From contig NADL03000041.1 of assembly GCA_002205965.3 (NCBI GenBank), positions 1 through 64,000 on the forward strand: DNA of 64,000 nt. The letters are read 5' to 3'. Below are positions 12,681-24,284 of this stretch, one piece after another. The first letter of the stretch is position 1; each line of letters starts with the position of its first letter. The stretch is from Kappaphycus alvarezii. Lineage: Eukaryota; Rhodophyta; Florideophyceae; Gigartinales; Solieriaceae. The notes beneath the pieces are model-generated. The model saw nothing but the letters and a program-made list of their open reading frames with translations, ran no database searches and was not told the origin of the DNA. A program made the position numbers and the translations under genes.

Positions 12681-13432
12681 GGCATCTGTGAACTCCTTGC
12701 TACAAAGCGGCCACCGCGTTACGATCTTGTGAACTTTTCGCCTGGACTTGTCTTCGCTTTCACGGCGTTCAACTTACCTGATGTCCCAGGGAGGTGCGAA
12801 GACAATCCCGCGTTGAGACATGCACGGCATCCAATCTCATGTTGTTGAGGCCATGACAGCCAGCGACACATCGACAATTGGTGTGACTCTGTCATTGATT
12901 GGCATTTGCATTGCTCACAACCCCCTTCAGATTCATCTCCCTTATCGAAACACCATCCCTAAGACTAACCTCGCTATGACAGGAGTCCATGCCAAGAGAT
13001 GCTATATCCTTCTCCAGCTTCACCTTGGGAGCGGGTTGGTGAATAGATCGGCTTTCTAGCTCTCCGTGGAACGTAGCGAACGGCAGCTATCCCCCTTTTC
13101 ACATAGTTTCTCGTGAGATGGTAAGCAATAACAATGTGCGTGGTTCTGTATGAAATCATGCGTTCCCCCGTCAGTCCAATTATTCCCGTGCTGGGGCAGT
13201 AAACTGAAACTGTTCCTGAAATACGTGCAGTCTCCATCAGTACTCCCGAGGCCAAAGAGCTTCCTTCACACAAAGATCCATCACAGTGTACTGTGTTTCG
13301 AGAATTGAAGCAGCAACCGTCGATTGTAGCTTGCTCTCCTACGATATAGCTGTACCATTAAATGTGAATACATGGCCACATTTAGACTTGCGTGAGACAT
13401 GATGTGCGCCCTAAACTGCATCTGAATACCCG
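12681..13432. other. No gene seen
   Basis: Only short frames without motifs. Probably decayed mobile-element DNA between the LINE-like and copia remnants. Confidence 0.4.
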
Positions 13433-13696
13433 TCAAACCAGATGGATGCGTTTTCCATATTCTAGGACAAAGTTCGTCAATATCGTTAAATATCGGAGCA
13501 CATGTACTTTGGACAGTGAGTTTCCGTGTAATCTCGGATACTTTTCGCTATTTTCTCGACGGCGAAACAGATATCGGGCCTTGTTGAGTTCGCGACGTGG
13601 AGCGATGTACCGTCTAGCTCGCGATAGGGTACACCAGTATGTTCCGTCAAACAATAGCCCTTGCTTTCCATAATCCAAAGGTCTGGAATGGGTCAC
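13433..13696 (-). pseudogene. Ty1/copia reverse transcriptase scrap
   Basis: One frame reads PYRELDGTSLHVANSTRPD then ICFAVEKIAK, the copia YRE..GSL.YLA..TRPDI.FAV motif. The adjoining frame reads HVLRYLTILTNFVLEYG, matching the next copia RT/RNase H segment (RYLK.T...GL.Y). Only about 85 codons survive and a frame change divides them. No LTR is visible nearby. Confidence 0.75.
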
Positions 13697-13804
13697 GTAA
13701 GCTCTCTGGGGATGATTTCAGTAGTTAATAAAAATTTTTCAATGAAGGCATGATGTGTAAATATTAAATGAAATGCGTAGATCGAAAATAGATAATTCGA
13801 AATA

Positions 13805-13830
13805 CAGAGAAAACTCGCATTTTAGTGACC
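13805..13830 (+). repeat. Tigger left terminal inverted repeat
   Basis: Starts CAGAGAAAACTCGC and ends TTTTAGTGACC. A 16-bp second copy of its inner half (ACTCATTTTAGTGACC) follows directly at 13831-13846, giving a tandem subterminal repeat found only at this end. Confidence 0.92.
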
Positions 13831-14040
13831 ACTCATTTTAGTGACCATCTGCGGTAGAGTGTCTTTTTGGCCTACAATATCATGCGACATGTGTGTTTTA
13901 AATCTATGAGTGCACAAATGGATATTAATAGTGACCCATTCCATGACAGTGACTTTTTCCGCAGAGTGACCCTCGTTTCATGTACGGTCACTCAAAAAAA
14001 CCTTATTTTTTAATTAAATTTAACAGATTTATTTATTTCT

Positions 14041-16002
14041 CTACTCTTCATTGGACTTAACAAAAAATTCACTGATTCTGCTTTGACGAGAGGTTTTCTT
14101 GCGATAGTCCATCACGTTCTGAATTTCCAGGTCAATAATACCAGCAAGGTCTGCTCGTGATCCTTTCAGGAGCTCATGATTGGCTGCAACCATTATTTTG
14201 AGCTCCTGGGCAAACGCCTCCGCTGCCCTCTGAAACTTAATAATAGATGGTTGGCGGTGCTCCACATCAATTTCTATATCTGGTTCCGTATCTGATATAT
14301 TAAGCGCAGGGACCGTTTCTGAATCCGCCTCTATTGCCGCTGATACGGCTACATCCACAGCATTTCCCTCTGTTACTGGTTGGCAACAGTCCAGTCCATC
14401 CTCTTCGCTCAGAAATGCCTCCATATCCAACTCAGAAAAGCCTTCAATGACCTCCAATTCACCCAATGTGTCCACATCGTTAATAAATTCCCTCATGTTG
14501 TCTTCATTCCATCGATTACAGTTCTCATCTGGATCAATCAACGAGTTTACGGCAGCATCATCCAATGTTTTGAGCCACGCTTCACCTTCCATTTTGGCAT
14601 TTTTTGCCCTTAACGTAAAAACAGCCTTTTCTGTACTTAGAGCGGAACCACGTGGAGGCCTAAAAGAGGGTTCCACCTTTGTGATATTCTCGTCACGAAT
14701 AGATTTCAGTTTCTCCTGCTGAAAAGGGGCCAATATTCCGTCTGTAACCAACCATTAATAACAACTGACTGAGGGACCATATTCCACGCCTTTGCCATCA
14801 TACATACAGCATCATAGGTAGTAACGGCTTGCCATATTTTAAAGTACCGCGTTCTTCCGCTGGAAGCAACATAAGCTTGTCCACGTATTCAAGTATATGT
14901 TCCACGAGAAGCCGTCGAAAGGCGCATTTAAAAGATCTGCCAATGGATGCATCCACCGGCTGTAAACATGAAGTCATGTTGGGAGGCAAAAACATGCTAA
15001 CGACGTTATGATACACGTTGTAGTCAATTGCATGAGCGAACACTTGTCGACAATGTTGACAAGTGTCCTTCCTTCCAGTTCGCCAATCTTATCGTACCCT
15101 CTCATTGTTATTGCCCACAAATGTTTCGTATTCCAGGCATTACATTGGGACTGATAAAATATCCCCAGATCTCGCATCGGATCGAAATGTCGAGGGAAGC
15201 TGCGTGGCGTCTTCGATTTTCCAATTACCACTAATGGAGCTTTCCTTCCATCAGCGAATACAGTTAGTACTGCTGTCAATCGATCCTTTACACGCCCATA
15301 CGTGGCCGCCCTATTACTAGAGCGAATTGCCCGACTTGGAAACGATCTATACAGCAGTGCCACTTCATCCGTATTTGAGATTTCTTGAATTGGAAACACG
15401 GCGAGCTGTTTCTGTAACGCCAATCGTGCGGAAGCAACCGTTGCTTCAGTGAAGTGACCATTCTGTCCTAGACCCTTGCTGCTATGCAACGCATTCCGTT
15501 TCATGAAGTTATCGACCCAGCCATGGCTAGCCTTAAACGCCTTCAAGCGGTCAATCTTAGCTTGGATGGCAGTGCTTGAATCCATATCGGCTGTTTCGAT
15601 GCGTGCTGATAGAGATTCCACAAGTTTATCACGCAACTCAAGGGATATTCGCATGCAGACGTCAGCTCTGAACAGAGACTCTCCCTTCATATAAACAATT
15701 CGCTCCATCATGAACTCATAAAGTGCCTTTTCCAACTCTGGAAACTGTCCCGTTGACATTCTAGACATTTTGCGCAGTTTCTTGCTGCCATTCGATAAGG
15801 CCATTATTTCGGCACTCTTCTTTCTCCAAGCAAACACTGCGGCTTTTGATATGTTTAGTTCTCTGGCTACAGCGGCATTGGTGTACGGCTTGTTGGTTTT
15901 TGGGTCAGTTTGTGCCGTTCCAAAGGTTCCATCGTTTCGCACCCCAAGAAGGCGGAGCGCCTTTTGCTTCGTCTCAAAATTGGGTTGCTGTCGTTTTGTC
16001 AT
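14041..16002 (-). CDS. Tigger/pogo transposase (CENP-B-type HTH plus DDE), frameshifted
   Basis: Cut-and-paste transposase. The first Met of the family start is at 16002 (MTKRQQPNFETKQKAL); an in-frame ATG at 16095 is an alternative. The N-terminus has a helix-turn-helix (NAAVARELNISKAAVFAWR), then a second CENP-B-like DNA-binding part. The DDE core carries TDEVALLYR (usually N.DE.G..Y), VLTVFADGRKAPLVVIGK, LVNIVDKC with the second Asp, and FLPPNMTSCLQPVDASIG. The third acidic residue lies in a Glu/Asp-rich C-terminal region. Frame changes occur at about 15040 (one base short in 'tgttcgct') and about 14755. The C-terminal 236 residues are an open frame 14751-14041. Probably inactive as sequenced, but with few lesions. 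Confidence 0.88.
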
Positions 16003-16349
16003 TGTAAAGGATAGCTGTCGGTTGTGTTGTGTGAATGGTAAGGAAGAAGTGTGGAGTGGGTTTGGTAACTGCAATGCTTGTCGCCTAGTTTTCATTCACC
16101 TACATTCAATTACTGAAGGTAACGGGTGTGGATCTGTAACGGTTGTGGATCTGTAACGGTGGGTTATGTAATACAGTACAGTACATGGCATGTTATTTAA
16201 CACACCGTTACAAACTGTAAATAGTTCATTGGGAATTGATACCTTTATTCTGCCGGTCTGTGGACTGGCACACGTGTACACGTCACTTGTTACTATTGTG
16301 ACCCCTCAATACAGTGACATAAAAACTAAATCGCGCCGCTGCAAATAGG

Positions 16350-16375
16350 GGTCACTAAAATGAGAGTTTTCTCTG
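16350..16375 (-). repeat. Tigger right terminal inverted repeat
   Basis: Reverse complement of the left repeat with a single mismatch (A for C in the middle). Followed by TA, the duplicated target. Confidence 0.92.
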
Positions 16376-16377
16376 TA

Positions 16378-16986
16378 GATAATAATAAAATAACCTGAAT
16401 AGGACTGAGAGCATTAATAAAAAAACGAATATTTATTGATCGATAGGATAGTTGGATGCTTGACGCTGGTTAAATTTTTCTAACAGCCTAAGACTATTTA
16501 TGCTGCAGATCAGAGTAGAAAAGCTACAAAGATGATTCCAGCAGAGTAATAATTTTTAGACCGAATTCATGCAAACAAATTATAGAATATTTCTCCAGGT
16601 GAGCATTAATCGGAATAATAATTTTCTGATAGTATGATTCCAGTAATTATAACTGTAGAATTTAAAAAATCAACTGAAATGCATAAAAACTGCTTTAAAT
16701 GTAATATATTATAAAACATGGACCATTGAAAAAAATATTATCGATGATTCTTAATAAATAAAAACTGTTTGTCTTTGATGAAATATTGTTTCACAATTTT
16801 CATCACTGTTTTCGATTTGGAAAACAAATTAAATAAATTTCGAATAGTTGTTTAAACACTTTTCAAATTTCAAATATTGTAGCACTCTATTTTTAGTCTT
16901 ATTCAAGTGACTTCGTGCGCACTTCGTACGCGAGGCGATTTTTGAGTGCAAAATAAATTTAGAGTAAACAAATCAAAAGCTCACTT
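16378..16986. other. AT-rich stretch, no gene seen
   Basis: Very A/T-rich compared with the rest of the window, with no open frame. It lies between the Tigger right end and the Helitron helicase C-terminus, so it may include the Helitron 3' terminus. I could not identify a CTRR end with a hairpin. Confidence 0.4.
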
Positions 16987-19050
16987 TCATTTTTCACTAA
17001 GTTCGTACTCAAAAGTGAACATCTCAGGGTACACTAAATTCTTACTATGACGGTCTTTTGTTGCGGAACAAACTATGAAGTTGGAAGGATGGGTAATTCG
17101 GGACATAGAAACGTAGAGCTGTTCGTGCAAGGATCGCTCGTCGCGCAGTTCAAGTCCAAGCTTTCCCGAGAAGGACTGTCCTTGGGCCTTGTTGGTGGTT
17201 AATTCAAAACATACGCGAACGAGAAACTGGGTTAGGGTAAAATGTAGTAGGATAGTTGTGGCCAACATTACGCCCATGTGCAAGGCACACCTGCCTCGCG
17301 GTAAATCACAGGAGTGCGCGCGCGAACTAACACTTGCCAAGGGTACAGAGAGGAGGAGGTAGTAAAGGGACTGAAAAGGTAGTAGATCGGCGAGGGACGC
17401 ATTAGCGCTGCGAAGAAAGGTTACTACCAAAGACCAGACTTTGCGGGAACAACTCGCCTGCCTCGAGGCGTTTACTGCGGCCGAAGCCAGAAAACATTAG
17501 TACTATTCCTAAACTACACTGAACTACAGCGAAAGTGGCCTAGCAACAGAAAAGGTCCCAAAAATGGCCATCTATGAGGTTTATTCAACGAACATTGCCC
17601 TCATTGTGCGAGATTAGGGCTACAGTTAGCCCTCGTCCACATAGTCAGCGTGATCGGGTTGCGTTTCTGTCAGTTGGTTATTTATTGGCCAAGCGTGCGA
17701 GATATAGACAATCTGAATAGTGCTAGACAGTAATTGACAGTTAGCTGACAGTTAAGGTATACGGTAAAGTTGTTAGGTTGTCCATATAGTTGACAAGTTC
17801 CCTTGGCCACGTGTCATAGTTGTTATCTCGACACGTGTGTGAGTTGTCTGAGATGTGCAGTACATGTGTGGGCCGATTGGACCTGAAGGGGGTCCGTTAG
17901 GTCCTAGTGGTCCTCCCTGACCATGAGACAGCTGTCTTAGCATGATTGGCCATTATGGGCATCGAAAAAGTATCCTAAAAATAGGATTCATGTCCACCTT
18001 CGGAAAAGTAACGAGAAAAACAAAGTGGCCACGGACATCATACCAGATAAAGTCCGGGATGGGGAAGTTGTCGGAGTCTCTAGGGCTGCACGGGATACGA
18101 GGTAGAGTGAGGCAGGTGCCGACATTGGAGCCGACCGCGAGTGGGAGGAAGAGAACGTGGTCGGTAATATTCTCGACGATGTATCGGGATCCGTTGCAGT
18201 GTCTATTGGTGGGGCCCATGTTGTGCAGAATCATGATGGGGTATCCTTTCTTGAAGAGCAAGCGATGATTCGGGAGTGCTGAACCTGCTGTGAGTGTGTT
18301 AAGCATCTCTACGGGGTACCGGAGCTGGTTTTCGTCTTCGTTTTTGGTCTTGTCTGCGCTCTTTTACTCCCTTGCTGTGCCAGTTATCATGGCACCTGCG
18401 ATGGTTTTTACATATCTTGGAGGAACGCGTTTTTGGTAGAGAGGAGGGCGCGGCCAATGAGCCAGTCAGTATTCGTGTAGTTTTCAGCCGTGTCCGCGAA
18501 CATGGTACTCACGACGGAGCGGATAGCTGGCAGGACTTCAACAGAGTCGGGTAGAAGGGTCTTTTGTGTCTGGACATCTTCGACAAGGTCTTCTCCATTG
18601 CGCAAGAGGTAGGAAGGTGACTGTAGAGCTGCCTGATCTGCGTTGGGTTCTTGGCGGAGTGCTATGAGGCGCATTTACTCTGTTAAGTGGGAGCGTTGAT
18701 GTGGAAGATCAGCTGGGATGATCCGACGCATGTATTGACGATCTAAGGTCTGAAACCGCGTGGAACGACGATTTGTATCTGCCGAAAGTCTCCAGAGGAA
18801 AGGGCGCACTTGCCACCAACGGGAAGGTCTGTTCCCATTATATTGCGGAGGGTGCGGTCGACGGCCTCTATGGAGTAGCGGTTGCACATGACGATCTCAT
18901 CCCAGACGATGAGGTGTATATGGCGAAGCTGTTTTGCAAGCTGGGAGTTGTGGGAGATGTCGCAAGTGCTGTCGTCGGCTATGAAGATGGGAATCATGAA
19001 GGCGGAGTGGGCGGTACGGCCATTTTGGATTAGCTGTGCGGCGACAGCGG
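16987..19050 (-). pseudogene. Helitron helicase, C-terminal part
   Basis: PIF1-type helicase of a rolling-circle transposon. Reading leftward: AVAAQLIQNGRTAHSAFMIP, then LIVWDEIVMCNR (Walker B-like), KCALSSGDFRQ, IGRALLSTKNAFLQDM, LPNHRLLFKKGYPIMILHNM, NGSRYIVENI, and finally TTNKAQGQSF and LHEQLYVSMSRITHP, ending at 16987. These match the Helitron helicase motifs in the expected order. At least three frame changes and stops divide it. The Walker A part is absent here and is found at 28682-28949, separated by foreign sequence; see the insertion at 19051-28681. Confidence 0.88.
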
Positions 19051-19389
19051 AGGCCAACACGAGGGCATAAATTGAAACTCCTTTCTTTATTTTTGTCCTC
19101 GCCCAATAGCCGGCCTGCATCCTGATTTTTATTTACTTTATTGATCCAGAGCATTGAAATCAGTGCACTGTGCATGCCTGCGATGATTCACTCCAGAAAA
19201 GCAGATCTACTTTGCTTTGGTCAGGGACTACATACATTTACTGAATACCAAGCAGGATAATGTTTTGCCGTCATTTTGCTCAAAATCTCAGGGCATAAAT
19301 TGTCTCCGACAACTATAACGCTCGGTATAGATAGCTCCAATCTTCCTACGATCATATCCTCACTGCAAGCGGCCGTTGACCATATGTGC

Positions 19390-19863
19390 CTACTCGATTT
19401 GCCGCACCTCCACCCAAGCCAAACCGAACATCCTTCTCCCCGCGTCTTCATTACCTGTCACATTCGGATTGATATGCACCCCGGGGATACACCACTCGCT
19501 GCGAAGCGGGGCGACAAATCTACCTTCACTTACAGTGTATTTCTTCGTACTCCTCGTCAACACTGGTCGCCGCAACTGACCACTTTCATTACCATTCCTC
19601 ACATCTCCACCGCAGCTCGCCTCAACAAACAAAGCGGTATGGGACTTTTCATCATCTTCTTCATACACATAACTGCCGAGAATGCGAAGCACCTGGCCGG
19701 CGGGACCACTCGCTTTCCTCAGCAACGTTCCCTGGCGATCAGTAACAGATGTAATACCCAAATTATCACAAATCAAACCTAGAGTGTCAGAGTAAACTTT
19801 AAAATCCGCTGAGTCGCTTGCGGGGCTTTGACTGTAGCGATAAGGAGGGAAAAACATATGCAT
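19390..19863 (-). CDS. Unrecognised ORF
   Basis: 157 codons open from ATG 19863. The protein starts MHMFFPPYRYSQSP, is mixed in composition, and contains ILGSYVYEEDDE and HINPNVTGNEDAGRR. No family recognised. It lies inside the insertion that splits the Helitron, in opposite orientation to the TNP2-like pieces, so it may be a second ORF of that element or an older remnant. Coding status uncertain. Confidence 0.3.
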   Translation of the reverse strand: MHMFFPPYRYSQSPASDSADFKVYSDTLGLICDNLGITSVTDRQGTLLRKASGPAGQVLRILGSYVYEEDDEKSHTALFVEASCGGDVRNGNESGQLRRPVLTRSTKKYTVSEGRFVAPLRSEWCIPGVHINPNVTGNEDAGRRMFGLAWVEVRQIE

Positions 19864-19939
19864 TGAGAGACGTGAGTCCTCTGTCTCTTATATATGTCCG
19901 TTGCAAACTATTCGAAAACTTTCACAGTACATTCCGCTG

Positions 19940-20338
19940 TCACACGCAACATTTGCGGGACAATCCCCGCAGTCTAGAGGGTTGCTCAACTTCTGCGTTA
20001 TCTCCGGCTACCCTTCGGCGACAGGAAGTAGGGTTCCGTATTGCATGTTGAAATGTTGCGAACAGCTTCTTTCGCAGCCGGGTTTTGATATCTCCCACGC
20101 AGTAATCCATGATAGACGCTCGCCTGTACCGTGTCAAGTCCTCATTGACCTGCAAACTACGATCGAATATAGCTAGCTTCGCAGTCAACAGAGCTTGACT
20201 TTCATGTAACTTACGGACAGTGCTTGGAAGATTTGCCCTACCAATATCCATGGAAGTCCGCCGTTTCCGGCCTAGCGCTGCCCTCGGCGCTCCCCGCCCA
20301 TCATTCCAGTCTGCGTCATCTCTATCCCCATCACTCAT
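19940..20338 (-). CDS. Unrecognised ORF, basic and helical
   Basis: 132 codons from ATG 20338. The N-terminus is Asp/Arg-rich (MSDGDRDDADWNDGRG), followed by a likely helical stretch (LHESQALLTAKLAIFDRSLQ) and a Cys/Arg-rich end. It is directly upstream of the 19863-19390 ORF on the same strand and may be continuous with it after a frame change. No family recognised. Confidence 0.25.
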   Translation of the reverse strand: MSDGDRDDADWNDGRGAPRAALGRKRRTSMDIGRANLPSTVRKLHESQALLTAKLAIFDRSLQVNEDLTRYRRASIMDYCVGDIKTRLRKKLFATFQHAIRNPTSCRRRVAGDNAEVEQPSRLRGLSRKCCV

Positions 20339-21072
20339 ATCAGTTGCCTCTGGTTGTGGCGCTTCCTGCTGCTCTTGTATCTCATGAAAACGATGCGCAG
20401 AAATTGATTGTCTCTATTTCAACACGGCGTTGTCGCTTACATAACACGGTTTTTCCTAAATGCGCACTAGGCAACCGCATATGAATTCGACATCATGCAA
20501 TTCTTCATTGTAACCATCATGAGGATAGTAGGGAGATCTGCGCGAGCGATAACTCCCTCCCCAAACGCAAGGTGCCGTACCGGATTAATATCACTCACTA
20601 CAGCCTTCCACCTTTGAGGCTTGTCATCGTCTGTGAGCCACTCAACCTCATTTACATCATTCACTTGAGGCAGGATATTCCTTTCCCTGCAGCTTCGTCT
20701 CGGACGCCACTTGTTACCAGTGTCAGTCCTTCAATTCTGGAGGTCACTTCGTTTTGTACTGAGGCAGCATTCGCACTTTAATGTACCGACGGGTATTGGG
20801 AGCTTTATTTAAGCAACCGTCCACCGGAAGGTCGCTAACATAGTTGTCAGTACAAAAGGAGGCGGTAGTGGGGCGAGTATTGGACATCAGAAAAGAAAAG
20901 ATGGAGGGGGAAACAGTTTTGGGCTAGGATGATATATGGAGAGTGGACGGAAGGTAGTGGATCGGCAGTCTCACTTGTGAGGTGATCAATTCATAAAACA
21001 TTATGTTTTGAAGCAAAAGGGGAGTTTATGGACTTCGCAACTTGCGCATGCCACGATTTAGTCCTCAAAACA

Positions 21073-21162
21073 TTTTGGCGGTATAACTGTAAATAAATTG
21101 AACCGAGAAAGATTGGAATCCTTTTACGGCTCTCCCGCCAATATTTTGGCAGTATAACTGTA
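21073..21162. repeat. Two 19-bp direct repeats
   Basis: ttttggcggtataactgta at 21073-21091 and the same with one mismatch at 21144-21162, 71 bp apart start to start. Possibly remnants of a transposon terminus. Confidence 0.6.
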
Positions 21163-22484
21163 GAAGGAGGAGAATCCTTTAAGGTTAGCTCCCCAAACAT
21201 TTAAACATGTGCAAGTTCAATTGCGAATATTCCTAAATTGAAGAACTCGCAACCCTGATAAAGTACAGATCACTCACCGCCTGTACAACAGTTTTACGAA
21301 TCTCAAATTCGCCATACAACCACTTCATTTCTCTATTCGCCTTGTGCGACGTATCAGCTACTCTTTCCGTTCGCAATGAACCGACGCACACGCAAAACGA
21401 GGACACCTACGCAAACAGTTGTACACTGCAGTGTGATATTGAAAGCGGAACACAGGGATGAGGGGTTTGAATCGATCAAACGCATTCGGGTGGCTCCAGA
21501 GCTGGAGAAGTAGAAAGAAAATGCTTCTTGGAAAGCAAAAAATTACGACAGGAGTCTAAATTTTGACGACGAGGACGATGTTGATGATGATAATGATGAT
21601 GAACTCGATTTTGGTGATAAGATGACACCAGAGGGGGAACCACTCTTAAAAGTATCAAGTCGAGGCCCACTGCAATGGCACTATAGCAGAAATGCCTCGC
21701 GTTTCATCGGAGAGTTTTTGCAGTAACGGCAATCACAGTAATCTCCAAGAGGCGACTGGGATTCTGGCCGCACAGCTCAATAGTGGTCAGAGTCAGGCAC
21801 AAGCTCCTGGGAGGAAGACAGTTGTTGATCGATTGGTAACAACAGACGATGCGCTAAGAAGCTACTTTGCAAAATTGGAAGGAGTTTTGGTGGCTAAGTT
21901 TAAGATGCTGGAAGATGTATTGGGAAGAGGATAAGTGGATTGGAGGCAGAGGCGATGGATCTCAAGGAGTGGATGGAAATAAAGACGACAGGCTTTGGCG
22001 ATCGCCAAGTTTCGGCGTCTAGAAACACTGCTCTTAGCGCATTTTCTTTCCAAATGAAAGTCAATACACCCCATTTCAGCTGGATATTTCACACAAATCT
22101 TTACGTGAAGTCGTTTCAGTTGCGCTTGTGGATGTAATGGTCAAGGTTGCCCTTGGGACCCTCAAGGCCCGCCTCATTTCTGTAAGGAGGCCTTCCATAC
22201 TCCCTTGTTCTCTACTACCTGGTGGTAAGAGTGTTGAGTGGAAGAAGGGGTCGGACTCCGACATAGCAAGTTTCAGGAAGCTGGTCGTGACGTCTGCCAT
22301 CTTCAACACGCAACTCAATTCTTTTGAAAATTCATTAAGGAAGCCGGGCGGTCAAGTGCGGCGTTAGGGGACGTCGGCGAGCGCTGATGATGCCGAGAAT
22401 GATGGGACATCTGCTGACGATGATATCATAAATGATCGTAGGAAGGAAGGGGGTGGAAGGGTGCGGGGAGGAAGAAGCGTATTG

Positions 22485-22532
22485 CCCATCCGATATGGTT
22501 AAAACAAGCCCATCCGAGATGGTTAAAACAAG
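22485..22532. repeat. 24-bp unit repeated in tandem, two copies
   Basis: Copies 22485-22508 and 22509-22532 begin cccatccga and end ggttaaaacaag, differing at one base (t/g). The unit length is a multiple of three, so the duplication keeps any frame. Confidence 0.8.
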
Positions 22533-24027
22533 GATTTTTGCTTTGAAGGACATCGACGCCGCCGCAGCGACAGCAGGAAGAAATCCTGCAAACAATAGAG
22601 ACTCCAAATACCTTCGGCCGATACGCATGACAATCAAGGCTGGTATGATGTCAAAGAAACCCAACACGAGCGATATCCAAGGCACAGAGCATATCGTGTC
22701 TTCAGCGAAGTCAAAATGTCCTGCATATCTGTCGCAGGAATAGTCGAAAAGCTCTTTTCGAGAACTTGTTCTATCTTATGGTGCCTTGGGTAATCATGGA
22801 ATCGATCTTGCCCAAAACTTACCACAATGCGTTGGGCTAGTAACAATGATGGCAGTCTTCCCCGTATTTCCGATGTAGCGTTCACGAAAGACTACTCTTC
22901 TGATCGCAAAACTGCCGATGAGCATAATGCAGAGCTACATTCCCGACACATTACTGCGTACAAGGGTATGTACCTTGCTGTCAGTCATCCGATTCATGTG
23001 ACCCATGGTACTCCGAAATGGCGAAAGAAGGTCGTGGAGACCATGAGACTTACAAGGTCGTCAATATGATCGATGTAGCTGACAGATTCTGCGCAGGCTT
23101 TACAGGATGCAATGAAAGGATCACGGCATTCTTACTTTTCTGCGATGCCATATTGACAGTTTGCGGTGTTTGGCAGTAATTTCCAGAGTGCTCTGGGATT
23201 TGACTGATGAGTTTCTGAAGGCGCGAGTGTCAGATGATGGGACTTTATTGCTCCTGACGACTCGTTGTGGAGGACAATAGGTTTGGACTCGGGAGCGCCG
23301 GGAAAACCACTTCGCAGGTTTTTTGGCGGACGTCGTTCCGTCTCACAGTGACAGAGGCCGAGCACTTAAGACTCGTTGCCTTCACATGACGCCTTCTGAT
23401 TGCAGTCGCGTCAATATTGCGGCGCGTCCAAATAATACAACATACACAGCTTCGACGGCCCTGATGGAGCCGTCCACCATTTGTCGTTTGTTTTGTTGTT
23501 TGTTTGGATTTTGTTTTAGTGCCTTATTACAAGATTTGTCACGTTATTTTCGAGGATGAGCGGTACTATAATACTGTACTGTATAATAAGTGATTTTTTT
23601 TGCCACCGCGATAAAAGATGAAACGAGAGATTCCAATTTTGCGTCAGAGAGGTCAAAAATCGGGTTTGGACAGGGAGCATTCTTCACCTGTATCAACTCC
23701 CAATCCACCCACCTCGCCATGAACTAATTCTTATATTCCAAGCGACAAATTTATCCTCAAACTGCCCTCCCGCCAATCTTCACCTCCTCTATCGTAAACT
23801 CCCTTTCATTCCTACACTACCCCCCCTACACCACCGCCCTAAACACCACCTCCCCGCCCAATTCTGCCATCACCTCCCCGTAATCCCTACCCGCCTCCCT
23901 TCCCTCCCTCAACGCCTCCCATCTCCACACACCTCCCACCCCCTTCCATCAACAACCCCCTAACCTTCTGCATCTTTATCGCATGATCCATCACCGTATA
24001 TCATTCCGACTCACGGCACACAACCAC

Positions 24028-24282
24028 TCATACCACCTCCCTCATTTCGTCATCGCAACAACCCTCCCACACAATCTCCTCACCAAGCTCATTCACACAC
24101 GTCATCACCCACACTCCATCCCGCACCGCAAACGCACTATGCGTCTTGTACAGCACCCTACTCCCAGTAGGATCCGCATACACCATATATACCCCTCTTG
24201 CGAGCTGTGGCTGCGGCCAGTGCGCCTCACAAGACGTTTCCGCATCGCATGTGGCATCGGTGGAATTTGCGAGGAGTGTCAT
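24028..24282 (-). CDS. Unrecognised small protein, coding-like
   Basis: 84 codons from ATG 24282. After a polar N-terminus it reads GVYMVYADPTGSRVLYKTHS, then WVMTCVNELGEEIVWEGC and an acidic end. The composition and alternation of strands look like a real domain. Coding quality may continue leftward past the stop in another frame (MDHAIKMQKVRGLLMEGG near 23985). It overlaps by a few codons the start of the plus-strand DMAP1-like fragment. No family recognised. Confidence 0.35.
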   Translation of the reverse strand: MTLLANSTDATCDAETSCEAHWPQPQLARGVYMVYADPTGSRVLYKTHSAFAVRDGVWVMTCVNELGEEIVWEGCCDDEMREVV

Positions 24283-24284
24283 GA

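Larger units (their letters stand above)
13805..16375 (-). mobile_element. Tigger/pogo-type DNA transposon, both ends present
   Basis: 2571-bp element with 26-bp terminal inverted repeats (13805-13830 and 16350-16375, one mismatch) beginning CAGAGAAAAC. It is flanked by TA on both sides (13803-13804 and 16376-16377), as expected of the Tc1/mariner-pogo group. Inside is one minus-strand transposase gene. The terminal 200 bases at each side carry extra GTGAC-type units that may be transposase binding sites. Confidence 0.92.
20339..24027. other. Decayed sequence with short ORFs, no identified gene
   Basis: Small open frames on the plus strand (for example 21692-21934, helical; 22128-22367; 22827-23069 with HNAELHSRHITAYKGMY) may be parts of the same degenerate transposon as the TNP2-like pieces downstream, but none carries a motif I can name. 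Two short direct repeats are listed separately. 23640-24000 is strongly pyrimidine-rich on the plus strand. Confidence 0.4.
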
